From the NCBI GenBank assembly GCA_018267965.1, contig JAFDXK010000002.1, positions 861,234-925,233 on the forward strand: DNA of 64,000 nucleotides. Direction: 5' to 3'. Source of the stretch: Bacteroidota bacterium (GTDB taxonomy: Bacteria; Bacteroidota; Bacteroidia; Chitinophagales; Chitinophagaceae). Both the position numbers and the translations under genes were made by a program. Shown here one piece after another: positions 50,944-60,479 of the stretch (position 1 is its first letter; each line of letters starts with the position of its first letter). The notes below the pieces were generated by a model. It searched no databases, was not told the origin of the DNA, and saw only the letters and a program-made list of their open reading frames with translations.

Positions 50944-51882
50944 GTGAAGTACCTGTTATACATAATACTCCTGCTGTCACTGGCTAACAATGCATTTGCA
51001 CAGCATATGCCTCGTCCTGCATCACCTGAAGTGTTAGCCGCATTAGATTCTGCAAGCCGCCGTCAGAAAGAAGATAGTTATCTAAGCTATTTGGAGAAAG
51101 CAGCACAACTCGCAACAGATATTGAAGACTATTATGGCAATGCATTAGCCAACCAGCGCATCGGCAGTTATTATTTTTCACGCGATGCACATAAAGCTAT
51201 TGCTTATCAAAAGAAAGCATCCGAATATTTCTTCAAAGCAGAAGATGCTAAAATGGTGGCTATCTGTATGCACAATATTGGTTTCATCTACGATGAACAA
51301 CTGCATAATACAGACAGCGCAATAGAAGCAATAGACGCAGCAATCTACCTCCACAAAAAATTGAGAGACACACTCGAGTTTGCCAATATGTGCAAATACA
51401 AAGGCGCACTTGTGGCGCGCAAAGGTGATTTTACCGAAGCCAAACGTCTTATCAACAAAGCCATCCTGTATTTCGGGTACAAAGATTATAAACAAGGTAT
51501 TGCCGTGTCATGGTACGACATGGCATTTGTATATGTAGATGCTATGCAAATGGATTCGGCTTTATATTATGCCAAACAGGCAAAAGCATTTTGGAAAACA
51601 AACAATACACCATCCAGGGTATTTGGCATCAACAATAGTCTTGTAGAATGGCACATGAAATTGCATAAATCACCTCATGGTGATAATACAATTCCCGATC
51701 TGCTGCAGGAAAACGAAGACATCCTTAAAACAGAAAACATTTACTGGAAGGATAGGTCACAGCATTATAAAAATGCTGCCAGATATGCACACCAAACCAA
51801 AGCACCAAGGGAAACATGGTATAGAGAAGCCAATCAGCATTTAATGGATAGCCTCAAAGCCAAAGGCATTAAAACAGAATAA
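50944..51882 (+). CDS. Exported TPR-like protein
   Basis: A 312-residue protein with a signal peptide (YLLYIILLLSLANNAFAQ) and a series of helical TPR-like units (for example GNALANQRIGSYYFSRDAHKA, MVAICMHNIGFIYDEQLHN, GIAVSWYDMAFVYVDAMQMD). The start is GTG. It lies 12 bp after the FkbM gene. The pattern resembles the sensor part of TPR-containing histidine kinases, but no kinase domain follows. Function is unknown. Confidence 0.82.
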   Translation: MKYLLYIILLLSLANNAFAQHMPRPASPEVLAALDSASRRQKEDSYLSYLEKAAQLATDIEDYYGNALANQRIGSYYFSRDAHKAIAYQKKASEYFFKAEDAKMVAICMHNIGFIYDEQLHNTDSAIEAIDAAIYLHKKLRDTLEFANMCKYKGALVARKGDFTEAKRLINKAILYFGYKDYKQGIAVSWYDMAFVYVDAMQMDSALYYAKQAKAFWKTNNTPSRVFGINNSLVEWHMKLHKSPHGDNTIPDLLQENEDILKTENIYWKDRSQHYKNAARYAHQTKAPRETWYREANQHLMDSLKAKGIKTE

Positions 51883-51916
51883 ATTTTATAGTCACGTTCA
51901 TCGTGATATTATTTTT

Positions 51917-51940
51917 CCCCCTTTGAAGGGGGATAGGGGG
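51917..51940 (+). repeat. CCCCCTTTGAAGGGGG hairpin with trailing AGGGGG
   Basis: CCCCCTT and AAGGGGG form a perfect 7-bp hairpin, followed by ATAGGGGG. The motif is GC-rich in an AT-rich intergenic gap and looks like a dispersed intergenic repeat. It may also terminate the TPR gene. Confidence 0.5.
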
Positions 51941-52050
51941 TGTTTTATAAGTTCCTTCTTTGTCATACCATTGTACAAAGATTGTCAGAAGATTTAATGT
52001 CCTTGTTTTGGCATAATCTATGCTGTAACTTAGAATACAACCACCAATCT

Positions 52051-52851
52051 ATGAAATATACCATCCCCTTGTTGCTGCTCTTTGCATTGGCATCTTGTAA
52101 GAAAAAGACATTGGAACCAGATAGTGTGAAGATCATCTCTGAGTACAAACTGCATTATATCTATACAAATGGTTTGATGACAAAAGAATACAAGTATAAT
52201 GATAAAGGTGTCGCAGATCAGGTTGTCAACTACTATTACTACAAGCCTTTTCATGGTGTTGGCCCGCTTACAACAGCTACAGTCACGGATAACTATGAAT
52301 ACGATAAACAGTTAAGAGTGGTGAAAGTATACAGCGGACAACCGGGTGCTTCCTATCAGACATATAATTATTACGGCAGCTCACGTTATCCTGCTACCAG
52401 GTATAACAGTAGTTATGCTACACCTATGGAAGAGTTCTTCTACAGCGGAAAACTGTCTGTATTGAAAGAGTATGATGTTAATAATAAGTTGATATCCACC
52501 AATAGTTACTACTACAACACTATTGGCAACCTTACCAAGATGGTTATTCAATATTATCCCGATACGATAGGAGGTACACCTGGGTTTCTTTATACTGAGA
52601 AAATTGTGTACGATTATCTTAAGTACGATAATGCTAATAACGTTGCTTATGCAATGCCGGGTATCAATGTGCTGACTAAAGATGTAAACGTATCAACTAA
52701 TAACCCATTGGAGTGGGAACAAAGGATATACTCTACAGGAGGTGGCGTCAACTACTACAAACAGAATACTACCTACGAATATAACAGTGGCAATTATCCT
52801 GTAAGGGCAATAACGGGTAATGATACTGTTACCTATACCTACGATAAATAA
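52051..52851 (+). CDS. Lipoprotein with YD-like repeats (DUF4595-like)
   Basis: A 266-residue lipoprotein (signal peptide LLLLFALASC, Cys16). The body consists of repeated strands of the type EYKYNDKGVADQVVNYYYY, DNYEYDKQLRVVKVY and SYYYNTIGNLTKMVIQYY, resembling the degenerate YD-repeat strands in DUF4595-type proteins of Bacteroidota. A surface location is likely. The ATG at 52051 is preferred; upstream in-frame codons give no signal peptide. Confidence 0.8.
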   Translation: MKYTIPLLLLFALASCKKKTLEPDSVKIISEYKLHYIYTNGLMTKEYKYNDKGVADQVVNYYYYKPFHGVGPLTTATVTDNYEYDKQLRVVKVYSGQPGASYQTYNYYGSSRYPATRYNSSYATPMEEFFYSGKLSVLKEYDVNNKLISTNSYYYNTIGNLTKMVIQYYPDTIGGTPGFLYTEKIVYDYLKYDNANNVAYAMPGINVLTKDVNVSTNNPLEWEQRIYSTGGGVNYYKQNTTYEYNSGNYPVRAITGNDTVTYTYDK

Positions 52852-52865
52852 ATAGCATTTCTTTT

Positions 52866-52873
52866 TACTTTTG
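52866..52873 (+). promoter_or_regulatory. Possible -7 promoter box for radC
   Basis: TACTTTTG fits TAnnTTTG and ends 5 bp before the radC ATG, implying a nearly leaderless mRNA. Confidence 0.4.
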
Positions 52874-52878
52874 ACTTT

Positions 52879-53562
52879 ATGTCAAACAGTATCAAAAACT
52901 GGAACGAAGACGAACGCCCCCGTGAAAAAATGCTTTTAAAAGGTGCAGCAGCACTTTCTGATGCAGAGTTGTTAGCCATACTCATATCCAGTGGCACAAA
53001 AGAAAAATCTGCACTTGATCTTGCCCGCGATATTTTAGGCCTCGCACATAATAATCTTCACGAACTGGGCAGGCTTACTGTGCCCGAACTGCAACAAACC
53101 AAAGGCATCGGCGAAGCCCGTGCCATCACCATTGCTGCAGCACTAGAAATAGGCCGTCGCCGTCAGATGGGTGAGGCATTGCAGCGCAATTCAGTTACCC
53201 AAAGTAAAGATGCTGCAGATATAGCCATACCCCTCATGCGCGATTTAAGCCACGAAGTGTTTTGCGTGTTCTACCTCAATCAATCCAATAAAATACTCAG
53301 GCACGAGATTATCAGTAGTGGCGGCCTAACAGGCACAGTGGCAGATATCCGTATGATGCTCAAAAATGCCGTGCTACAGAACGCCAACAAACTGATAGTG
53401 GCACACAACCACCCTTCCGGAAACCTCAAGCCCAGCCACGCCGATATAGAGCTGACCAAAAAGCTGAAAGATGCCGCCGAATTCATGGATATTAAATTAT
53501 TAGACCATTTGATAGTGGCAGGAACAAATTACCTGAGCATGGCAGATGAGGGTATGCTATAG
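52879..53562 (+). CDS. radC: RadC-family JAMM/MPN-domain protein
   Basis: A 227-residue RadC. The N-terminal helix-hairpin-helix part (WNEDERPREKMLLKGAAALS, LQQTKGIGEARAITI) precedes a JAMM metal-binding domain with the signature HNHPSGNLKPSHAD and ISSGGLTGTVADIR. Despite the name, its DNA-repair role is doubtful in most bacteria. The metal ligands are intact. Homologues also occur on mobile elements, but here it stands among chromosomal genes without mobile-element neighbours. Confidence 0.94.
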   Translation: MSNSIKNWNEDERPREKMLLKGAAALSDAELLAILISSGTKEKSALDLARDILGLAHNNLHELGRLTVPELQQTKGIGEARAITIAAALEIGRRRQMGEALQRNSVTQSKDAADIAIPLMRDLSHEVFCVFYLNQSNKILRHEIISSGGLTGTVADIRMMLKNAVLQNANKLIVAHNHPSGNLKPSHADIELTKKLKDAAEFMDIKLLDHLIVAGTNYLSMADEGML

Positions 53563-53632
53563 TGGCTCTTTATCAGTATATTGCAATCGCTCTGTAAAAA
53601 ATATATTACAAATTATTTACAGGTAGTCCTCG

Positions 53633-54619
53633 ATGTTAAAAATAGGTGTATTCGGTGCCGGTCATTTAGGCAAGATTCATATACAGCAGTGGAAGGAAAT
53701 TCCGGGTGTTGAGCTGGTTGGTTTTTTCGATCCTGATGATGACAATGCTGCATCAGCTATTCAGCAATACAATATTCCTCGCGTTACTAATGCCGATGAT
53801 TTGATTCAATCTGCCGATGCTTTGGATATCGTTTCAACTACCACCACACATTACGAAATAGCAAAGAAATGTTTGCTGGCAAGTAAGCACGTATTTATAG
53901 AAAAACCTTTGGCCAATACTTTGGAAGAAGGCCGCGAACTGGTGAAGTTGGTAAAAGAAGCTAATGTAAAATGCCAGGTAGGTCACGTAGAGCGTTACAA
54001 TCCCGCATTCCTGTCTCTGGATGAAGAAGCATTGCAACCTATGTTTATTGAAGGGCACAGGTTAGCGCAGTTCAATCCGCGTGGCACAGATGTTTCTGTG
54101 ATATTGGATTTGATGATTCATGACATCGACATCGTTTTACACTTGGTGAAATCTCCCGTGCGTCGCATATCTGCAAGCGGGGTGTCTGTTATCAGCGAAA
54201 CCGCCGATATAGCCAATGCACGTATCGAGTTCGACAACGGTTGTGTGGCAAACCTTACAGCCAGTCGTATATCACTGAAGAAAATGCGCAAACTGCGTTT
54301 ATTCCAGCGGGATGCTTATATCAGTGTAGACTTCCTGGATAAGAAAACTGAGATAGTGAGATTGAAAGAGCCCGGTGCTACCAAAGGTATGTTTGATATG
54401 CCTATTGATATGCCTAATGGCGACAAGAAAATCATTTCTATTCAACTGCCTGAGGTTACCCCGTCTAATGCCATACGCAGCGAATTGGCTGAATTTGCCG
54501 ATGCTATAAAAAATGACAAACTTGTGAGAGTGAGTGTATATGATGGCTTCCAGGCTATGGATGTAGCCCATCAGGTGCTTAAGAAAATGAGCCTTCACAA
54601 CGAATTACATAACGTTTAG
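53633..54619 (+). CDS. Gfo/Idh/MocA-family oxidoreductase
   Basis: A 328-residue NAD(P)-dependent dehydrogenase. It has the N-terminal Rossmann motif KIGVFGAGHLGKIHIQQW, VFIEKPLANTLEEGRELV with the catalytic Lys of the EKP motif, CQVGHVERYNPAF, and the C-terminal alpha/beta domain (DLMIHDIDIVLHL). Members act on sugars, inositols or nucleotide sugars. It precedes a lipoprotein gene and an undecaprenyl-phosphate sugar transferase on the same strand, so a role in surface-glycan sugar supply is plausible but unproven. Confidence 0.9.
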   Translation: MLKIGVFGAGHLGKIHIQQWKEIPGVELVGFFDPDDDNAASAIQQYNIPRVTNADDLIQSADALDIVSTTTTHYEIAKKCLLASKHVFIEKPLANTLEEGRELVKLVKEANVKCQVGHVERYNPAFLSLDEEALQPMFIEGHRLAQFNPRGTDVSVILDLMIHDIDIVLHLVKSPVRRISASGVSVISETADIANARIEFDNGCVANLTASRISLKKMRKLRLFQRDAYISVDFLDKKTEIVRLKEPGATKGMFDMPIDMPNGDKKIISIQLPEVTPSNAIRSELAEFADAIKNDKLVRVSVYDGFQAMDVAHQVLKKMSLHNELHNV

Positions 54620-54662
54620 CACAATAATTGCTTATAGATTACAGAGGTACACAGAAGTTTTA

Positions 54663-55538
54663 ATGATGAAGAGATTAGTTCCATTTGCAGTGGTTGTGCT
54701 CTGCTGCTATGTATTACAAGGTTGCAATATCATCAACCCCGCAGAAAAAGTACCTACTTATTTCAGGGTTGATTCCATTACCGTAAAGAAGACTGACCCC
54801 AGCCGTACGGGCAGTGTCAGTAGCAAGATTAACAGTATATGGGTATACCAGAATAATGATATTATTGGGGTATACGAATTACCTGCCACCGTGCCGGTGC
54901 CCCTTGATAATGCTACTACTATTAGGCTGGCACCTGCCATCTCTGTTAATGGCTTAAAAAACTATCAGAATATTTATCCTTATTACACCTTCGATACGTT
55001 TGTGCTCAATCCCGCCCCCGGCAAAATCATTAATCATAATGCTGTAGTACAATACACAGATGTATGTAAGTTTCAATGGCGTGAAGATTTCGAAACCGGC
55101 AATGGCTTTGTAAAGTATGATGCTACTAATGCCAATGATACTACAGTAGTTCGGGTAACAGACCCTTCAATGGTATTTGAAGGCAGTGCGGCAGGCTATA
55201 TTTACCTGGATGGTTATCATACTTCATCGCAAAACATTACCAGCTTTAGCAATCCTTTCCCTATTAGTACAGGTGAGTCTTATGTGGAACTGAACTATAA
55301 ATGTAATGTTGATTTTTCAATAGGCTTACTCACCACCAAAAGCGGAGACGTAATATATAATCCCAGTATCTCTTTTGTTAAAGCTAAAGAAAGCTGGAAT
55401 AAAATATACATCAGTTTGTCAAGCTTCGTTGGTCAATACCAGTCTACCGGTTACAGGCTGATGATAACTGCAAAACTGCCTGATGGACAATCAACGGGTT
55501 ATGTATTATTAGACAACATAAAAGTGATATCGAACTAA
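54663..55538 (+). CDS. Lipoprotein with jelly-roll-like beta domain
   Basis: A 291-residue lipoprotein (signal peptide ending YVLQGC, Cys21). No named family is recognised. The middle (FQWREDFETGNGFVKYD) and C-terminal parts (GYVLLDNIKVIS) have the look of a carbohydrate-binding or adhesion-type jelly roll. It starts 43 bp after the oxidoreductase gene and ends 7 bp before the sugar transferase gene, so the three may be co-transcribed. It may help export or anchor a glycan. Confidence 0.75.
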   Translation: MMKRLVPFAVVVLCCYVLQGCNIINPAEKVPTYFRVDSITVKKTDPSRTGSVSSKINSIWVYQNNDIIGVYELPATVPVPLDNATTIRLAPAISVNGLKNYQNIYPYYTFDTFVLNPAPGKIINHNAVVQYTDVCKFQWREDFETGNGFVKYDATNANDTTVVRVTDPSMVFEGSAAGYIYLDGYHTSSQNITSFSNPFPISTGESYVELNYKCNVDFSIGLLTTKSGDVIYNPSISFVKAKESWNKIYISLSSFVGQYQSTGYRLMITAKLPDGQSTGYVLLDNIKVISN

Positions 55539-55545
55539 AAGAAAC

Positions 55546-56967
55546 ATGCTGACCCCTGCAAAGAAAAAAGCAATTCGTCAGTTAGTAGCTGCAGATTATT
55601 TTACAGCTACGGTGTCCTGGTTGGTGTTTTGGGCATATCGCCACACCTTGCTGGAGAACGCTACTTTTTTCAATTCACTACATACACTGCAGGTCAGAGA
55701 TTATATCATTGGTATTGTTGTTATACCGTTTTGCTGGCTGTTTTTATACATGCTGTCAGGCACCTATTTCGACCTCTACCGCAAATCAAGGCTCAATGAA
55801 ATTAACCGTACACTGATATCCTGTATATTGGGTACAGTATTCCTGGCATTATTTGTTTTTTCTAATGATGCCAAAGATTACTCCTACTTTATTCGCATGA
55901 CAGGCCGTTACCTGCTCATACATACAGCTTTCACTTTGTTCGTCAGGTTATGGATACTGAACCATGTAAAAGCCAATCTTATTAAGGGTAAAGTGGGTTT
56001 CAATACGCTCATCATAGGAGGCAATCAAAAAGCCATCGATATATATCAGCAGATGATCAAAAGCCCTAAGGCATTGGGCAACATTTTCAAAGGCTTCATT
56101 TATTCAAACCTTGAGTCTGCCAATGGTATGAGCAAATACCTGACACAACTGGGGCATTTGTCAGAATTGGAAGATATCATTGATAGAAACGAAATTGAAG
56201 AAGTGGTAGTTGCCGTCGATTCGTCAGAACACTACTTGCTCGAGAATATCTTAACACGCCTTAGCTATCGCCCTGTTGTGGTAAAAGTATTGCCTGATTT
56301 ATACGATATCATTTCGGGTTCGGTAAAAACCAGCAACGTGTATGATGCTGTACTGATACACATCCACCCGGACCTGATGCCCGATTGGCAACGTGTTTGT
56401 AAACGCACGTTGGATATAGTTGCATCTTTATTCGCACTCATTATTTTGTCTCCTATATGCTTGTTTGCTGCGTTAAAGGTTAAACTCTCTTCACAGGGTC
56501 CTATCATTTATAAACAACAACGCATAGGTTTGTTCGGCGCTCCGTTTTATATATATAAGTTCCGTTCGATGTATGTAAATGCTGAGGTCAACGGTCCTGC
56601 ATTATCTAGCAAAGAGGACGCACGCATCACACCATGGGGCAAGTTCATGCGTAAATGGCGTATAGATGAACTGCCGCAATTCATCAACATCATTAAAGGA
56701 GATATGTCGCTTGTTGGTCCACGCCCTGAGCGCAAACATTTTATCGATATCATTAGCCAAACACATCCGCACTATAAATATCTGCACAAAGTAAAGCCCG
56801 GCCTTACTTCATGGGGTATGGTGCAATATGGTTATGCCGAAAATGTAAGTCAGATGCAGGAACGTATGAAGTACGACCTGCTTTATATCGAGAACTGTTC
56901 ACTGGCGCTCGATATCAAAATCATGCTTTACACCTTAATGGTGATCTTCCAGGGACGTGGGAAATAA
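55546..56967 (+). CDS. Initiating undecaprenyl-phosphate sugar transferase (WcaJ/WbaP type)
   Basis: A 473-residue polyprenyl-phosphate hexose-1-phosphate transferase that loads the first sugar of an exopolysaccharide or O-antigen onto undecaprenyl phosphate. Four N-terminal membrane spans, a CoA-binding-like domain (NTLIIGGNQKAIDIYQQM) and a C-terminal catalytic domain (CKRTLDIVASLFALIILSP, FYIYKFRSM, KWRIDELPQFINIIKGDMSL, VGPRPERKHF) are in the usual order. Its last 33 bp overlap the convergent folC gene. No polymerase or glycosyltransferase cluster follows. Confidence 0.94.
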   Translation: MLTPAKKKAIRQLVAADYFTATVSWLVFWAYRHTLLENATFFNSLHTLQVRDYIIGIVVIPFCWLFLYMLSGTYFDLYRKSRLNEINRTLISCILGTVFLALFVFSNDAKDYSYFIRMTGRYLLIHTAFTLFVRLWILNHVKANLIKGKVGFNTLIIGGNQKAIDIYQQMIKSPKALGNIFKGFIYSNLESANGMSKYLTQLGHLSELEDIIDRNEIEEVVVAVDSSEHYLLENILTRLSYRPVVVKVLPDLYDIISGSVKTSNVYDAVLIHIHPDLMPDWQRVCKRTLDIVASLFALIILSPICLFAALKVKLSSQGPIIYKQQRIGLFGAPFYIYKFRSMYVNAEVNGPALSSKEDARITPWGKFMRKWRIDELPQFINIIKGDMSLVGPRPERKHFIDIISQTHPHYKYLHKVKPGLTSWGMVQYGYAENVSQMQERMKYDLLYIENCSLALDIKIMLYTLMVIFQGRGK

Positions 56968-58293
56968 CATCCCGTTATTTACGTTCAGGTATTCCAGTGC
57001 TTCTCCTACAATAAAGAAACTTCCTGTTATTAATACTGCATCATTCTGATTTACTGCATTGCGTGCCGACATTACAGCATCAGCTACTGACTTGTAGGTA
57101 TTGCCATTCAATCCTACGGCATCTGCTTTCTTTTTTAATTCAGATGCAGGCAAAGCACGTTCTATATTAGCATTGCAGAAATAATAAGTGTCGTTTTTAG
57201 GCAACAGGTTCAATACTGCATCTATATCCTTATCCTTCACAAAACCAATAACAATGTGTTTGGATTCAGCATTCACTTTTTCCCATTGCGATACTACTTC
57301 AGTAATACCTGCAATATTGTGCCCCACATCTGCTATCATTAGCGGATGATGGTGCAGTATATCCCAACGCCCGTGCAAGCCTGTTAGTTTCTTTACTTTC
57401 GATAATGCACGTTGTGTAGATGCAAAAGGTATGTTCCACTGCCCGCCTGCTGTGAGTATATCTATTGCAGCCAATACGGTTTTGATATTATGATATTGAT
57501 ACGAACCTTGCAGGTCAGCGCTGATGTCTTCCATCTCACGCTTGGCACGGTTCACGGCCTTGTAATATTGGTGAGTATGATTGCCGCCTGTTCTCACCAG
57601 GTCCCACATCGCATCAGCATAATACACGGTTGTTTGTTTGTGTATGGCATGTTCAAAAAACACTGTTTCAGTTTCGGGGTGTTGTTGCCCTACTACTACC
57701 GGCACTTGTTGTTTGATGATGCCTGCCTTTTCTGCTGCAATAGCACCGAGTGTATCACCTAACAAATCGGTATGGTCATAACTGATGTTAGTGATGATAG
57801 ACAATACGGGTGTAATAATATTCGTGCTGTCCAGTCTTCCACCTAACCCTGTTTCTATCACTGCTATATCTACCTGTTCTTCGGCAAAAGCAGTAAACGC
57901 CATCGCTACTGTTATCTCAAAGAAAGAAGGCTGTACTTCTTCTATTTGCGTTTTATACTTCTCTACAAAATCAATCACCCATTCCTTACTTACAGGTTTG
58001 CCATTAATACGTATACGCTCACGAAAATCAACTAAATGCGGCGATGTGTATAAACCTGTTTTATAACCACTCTCCTGCAATACGGCCGATAGCATATGGC
58101 TCACACTTCCTTTGCCATTAGTGCCTGCAATATGTATCGACTTGAATTTTTCCTGCGGGTTGCCACAGGCGTCACATAGTTTGATGGTATTGTCGAGATT
58201 GGGTTTCAGGGCAGCTTTCCCTATTCTGGAGAACATCGGGAGACGTTCGTATAAATAATGAAGTGTCTGTTCGTAGCTGCTTTGTAGGTCCAT
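56935..58293 (-). CDS. folC: Folylpolyglutamate synthase/dihydrofolate synthase
   Basis: A 452-residue Mur-ligase-fold enzyme that adds glutamate to dihydropteroate and to folates. The P loop HIAGTNGKGSVSHML, TSPHLVDFRERIRING, FFEITVAMAFTAFAE, ETGLGGRLDSTNII and SYDHTDLLGDTLGAIAAEKAGI are all conserved, as is ADVGHNIAGI. It lies 8 bp after the tonB gene on the minus strand and overlaps the end of the sugar transferase gene tail to tail by 33 bp. Confidence 0.96.
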   Translation of the reverse strand: MDLQSSYEQTLHYLYERLPMFSRIGKAALKPNLDNTIKLCDACGNPQEKFKSIHIAGTNGKGSVSHMLSAVLQESGYKTGLYTSPHLVDFRERIRINGKPVSKEWVIDFVEKYKTQIEEVQPSFFEITVAMAFTAFAEEQVDIAVIETGLGGRLDSTNIITPVLSIITNISYDHTDLLGDTLGAIAAEKAGIIKQQVPVVVGQQHPETETVFFEHAIHKQTTVYYADAMWDLVRTGGNHTHQYYKAVNRAKREMEDISADLQGSYQYHNIKTVLAAIDILTAGGQWNIPFASTQRALSKVKKLTGLHGRWDILHHHPLMIADVGHNIAGITEVVSQWEKVNAESKHIVIGFVKDKDIDAVLNLLPKNDTYYFCNANIERALPASELKKKADAVGLNGNTYKSVADAVMSARNAVNQNDAVLITGSFFIVGEALEYLNVNNGMLFPTSLEDHH

Positions 58294-58301
58294 ACTATGT
58301 A

Positions 58302-59150
58302 CTATGAGCGCGTTTTGAATACAAAAGTAATTTCGCCAAACTGTTCTTCAGGCGCATCCTCACTTTTATTAAAACGTACTTTGTCTAATTTATGTAATGC
58401 TATATTGCGTATCTCGCTGTTGGTAGACGATTTCACTTGCCTGTTCACAATTTGTCCGTCACGGTTTACTGTAATACGTATCACCACTTTACCACCTTCT
58501 CTGAAGTCGGCATTGGGAGGAGGAAAAGCAATGATATTTCTGCCGGATAGTGTGTGGCTGATGCCGCCATTGCCACTTCCCGGTGTGCCTGTATAGTTTG
58601 CCGCGCCTGGTGTTCCGCCGGGTACACCCCTGTCACCCCTGCCATGTGTATTGCCTTCGCTTCTTCCCGGCATATCTGTACTGGCACTGTTGCCGCCACG
58701 TCCTGTACTGCCATTATATACATAGCGCGGGCGTTGTTGCTGAGGCTTAGGTGTTTGAATGTTTGAATTCGATATTTGATTCCTTGTATTCGTCCTTTGT
58801 TCGGTAGGATGCTCGGCAGGTTTCTTTGTTTCTGTTGTAGCATTGTTGATGCTCGGTGCATCAGGCTCATCAGTCTTCAGTATATCCTTTGTATTGTCAC
58901 TCTCCTGCGATGCTGTATTATTTGCTGTTGCAGCTACATCCGGTGCAGGGTCTTCCGTTATCATCGGTTGCTCGGTGCCGCTGCCATCTGCATCGGTGCC
59001 GAGGTTCACTTCCATGCCCAATTCCTGCACAGGTTTTTCTGATGCCGGCGAAGTGTATTTAAACAGCAGGAAGAATACCAGCAACAGCGCGTGGACACTA
59101 ATGGTCCATGCAGCGGCTTTAATATTTCTCTTTTGTTCTGTCTGTTCCAT
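58302..59150 (-). CDS. tonB: TonB-family energy transducer
   Basis: A roughly 282-residue TonB protein. A short cytoplasmic N-terminus and one membrane span (WTISVHALLLVFFLLFKY) are followed by a long Pro/Thr/Asn/Gly-rich periplasmic linker with Gly-rich repeats (GVPGGTPGAANYTGTPGSGN). The C-terminal domain (GKVVIRITVNRDGQIVNRQV, ALHKLDKVRF) contacts TonB boxes of outer-membrane receptors. exbB and exbD, its usual partners, are not adjacent. The ATG at 59150 is preferred over 59168. It ends 8 bp before folC. Confidence 0.88.
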   Translation of the reverse strand: MEQTEQKRNIKAAAWTISVHALLLVFFLLFKYTSPASEKPVQELGMEVNLGTDADGSGTEQPMITEDPAPDVAATANNTASQESDNTKDILKTDEPDAPSINNATTETKKPAEHPTEQRTNTRNQISNSNIQTPKPQQQRPRYVYNGSTGRGGNSASTDMPGRSEGNTHGRGDRGVPGGTPGAANYTGTPGSGNGGISHTLSGRNIIAFPPPNADFREGGKVVIRITVNRDGQIVNRQVKSSTNSEIRNIALHKLDKVRFNKSEDAPEEQFGEITFVFKTRS

Positions 59151-59186
59151 AACTTCTAAAATACTCAAACAATTGCAACAATAACG

Positions 59187-60470
59187 TTAATGTGCAAAAT
59201 CTACATCGAAATTCTTCATGCGTTCTGCAGGCGGGTTATAATACCCGAATTTCAGGTTAGGAAACTCTTCGTGAATCAGTTCCATCATCTGCCTCAGGCC
59301 CATACATTCACCCGTGTCGCTAACACCTAATTTACCCAAATACCAGTCAGGGTCAATATTGAAATTGCGCCACTGTATCATACTGATGTCTGTATACTTA
59401 ATAAAATCACGCAGTGCTTCATATTCTGCTATACTATCCGTCATGCCGGGGAAGGTAAAGTAATTGATAGAAGCCCAGCCACCTGCCTGCCTTACTATCT
59501 TTGCACTCTCGCGTATATCTTCAAATGTATAGTTGTTAGGCAGATAGTACTTGGTATAAATCTCAGGCCTTACAGAATTTAAACTGACACGTATGCTGTT
59601 CAATCCTGCCTTCACCAATTCTTTTACAGCATCTGGCTTACTGCCATTGGTGTTGATATTAATACTACCCTTATTAGTATGTTTACGTATCTCAATAATA
59701 GAATCGCGAATGGTTTCCCACATCAGTAATGGTTCACCTTCGCATCCCTGCCCGAAACTGATAAGCGGGTACGGAGCGCTCTCCAAATGCGGAACGGTAA
59801 ACTCAACTATCTCCTCAGCAGTAGGTTTAAATGTCAGCCTGTCTTGCGGAGAACCAATCGTTTCTTCCTGTGGCTGAAATGAAATGCAGCCTATACAATT
59901 CGCATTGCACGCCGGCGATACCGGTACAGGACATTCCCACCTACCCATAAAATAATTGCGTGCAGCAGGGCAATCATAAGTCAAAGCGCAGTTATTGGCC
60001 AAATGTTCTACCAGCCTGTTGTGCGGGTAAGCAGCCAGCATATGCTCAACGCCTTCATTTATTTTTTGCTTATCATAGCCCTTACATTCCTGCCTGATAT
60101 CGCGCTCTATGCGCACTGCCGGAACATAGAATTTATTATTGTGCCAGCCCGCTGCTGTATAACAAAACAACGGCAAGGTTTGTGCATCAGGTATCGCTTC
60201 GAAAGCAGCTAAGTATAAGCCCGTATGTGCAGGAGGAATAAAAGCAGCAACTGCCCATCCTTTTTCACACATACGAAGGTCGCCTGTCTTCACATCCATA
60301 CCCAGTGCCTTGCGGTCGGGCAGTTCATATAACGAACCGCCATCAGGCAGCTCTATCCAATCTTCTTCAGGAACAGGCATGGCATCCCAGCCACTGCGGC
60401 CAATAGCGTATAAGGTCTTGTCCTCAAAAATGTTTCCCTTCCCGTCAGAATATAATACGTATGGACTCAT
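59187..60470 (-). CDS. Radical SAM protein with an N-terminal extension
   Basis: A 427-residue protein. The [4Fe-4S]-SAM motif CX3CX2C is CNANCIGC at about residues 183-190. Downstream are SFGQGCEGEPLLMWETI (the GGE-like SAM-contact region) and NINTNGSKPDAVKEL. Residues 1-175 form a separate region with further cysteines just before the cluster (NCALTYDCPAARNYF, RWECPVPVSP), so an auxiliary cluster is possible. I cannot assign the substrate. It lies 36 bp upstream of tonB on the same strand. Confidence 0.85.
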   Translation of the reverse strand: MSPYVLYSDGKGNIFEDKTLYAIGRSGWDAMPVPEEDWIELPDGGSLYELPDRKALGMDVKTGDLRMCEKGWAVAAFIPPAHTGLYLAAFEAIPDAQTLPLFCYTAAGWHNNKFYVPAVRIERDIRQECKGYDKQKINEGVEHMLAAYPHNRLVEHLANNCALTYDCPAARNYFMGRWECPVPVSPACNANCIGCISFQPQEETIGSPQDRLTFKPTAEEIVEFTVPHLESAPYPLISFGQGCEGEPLLMWETIRDSIIEIRKHTNKGSININTNGSKPDAVKELVKAGLNSIRVSLNSVRPEIYTKYYLPNNYTFEDIRESAKIVRQAGGWASINYFTFPGMTDSIAEYEALRDFIKYTDISMIQWRNFNIDPDWYLGKLGVSDTGECMGLRQMMELIHEEFPNLKFGYYNPPAERMKNFDVDFAH

Positions 60471-60479
60471 GTTATTTGT

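Noticed and set aside
51940..52050. N-terminal extension of the DUF4595-like lipoprotein
   Set aside because: The extension hides the clear lipoprotein signal that begins at the ATG at 52051.
52879..53562. radC as a sign of a mobile element
   Set aside because: No integrase, relaxase or phage genes nearby and base composition like the neighbours.
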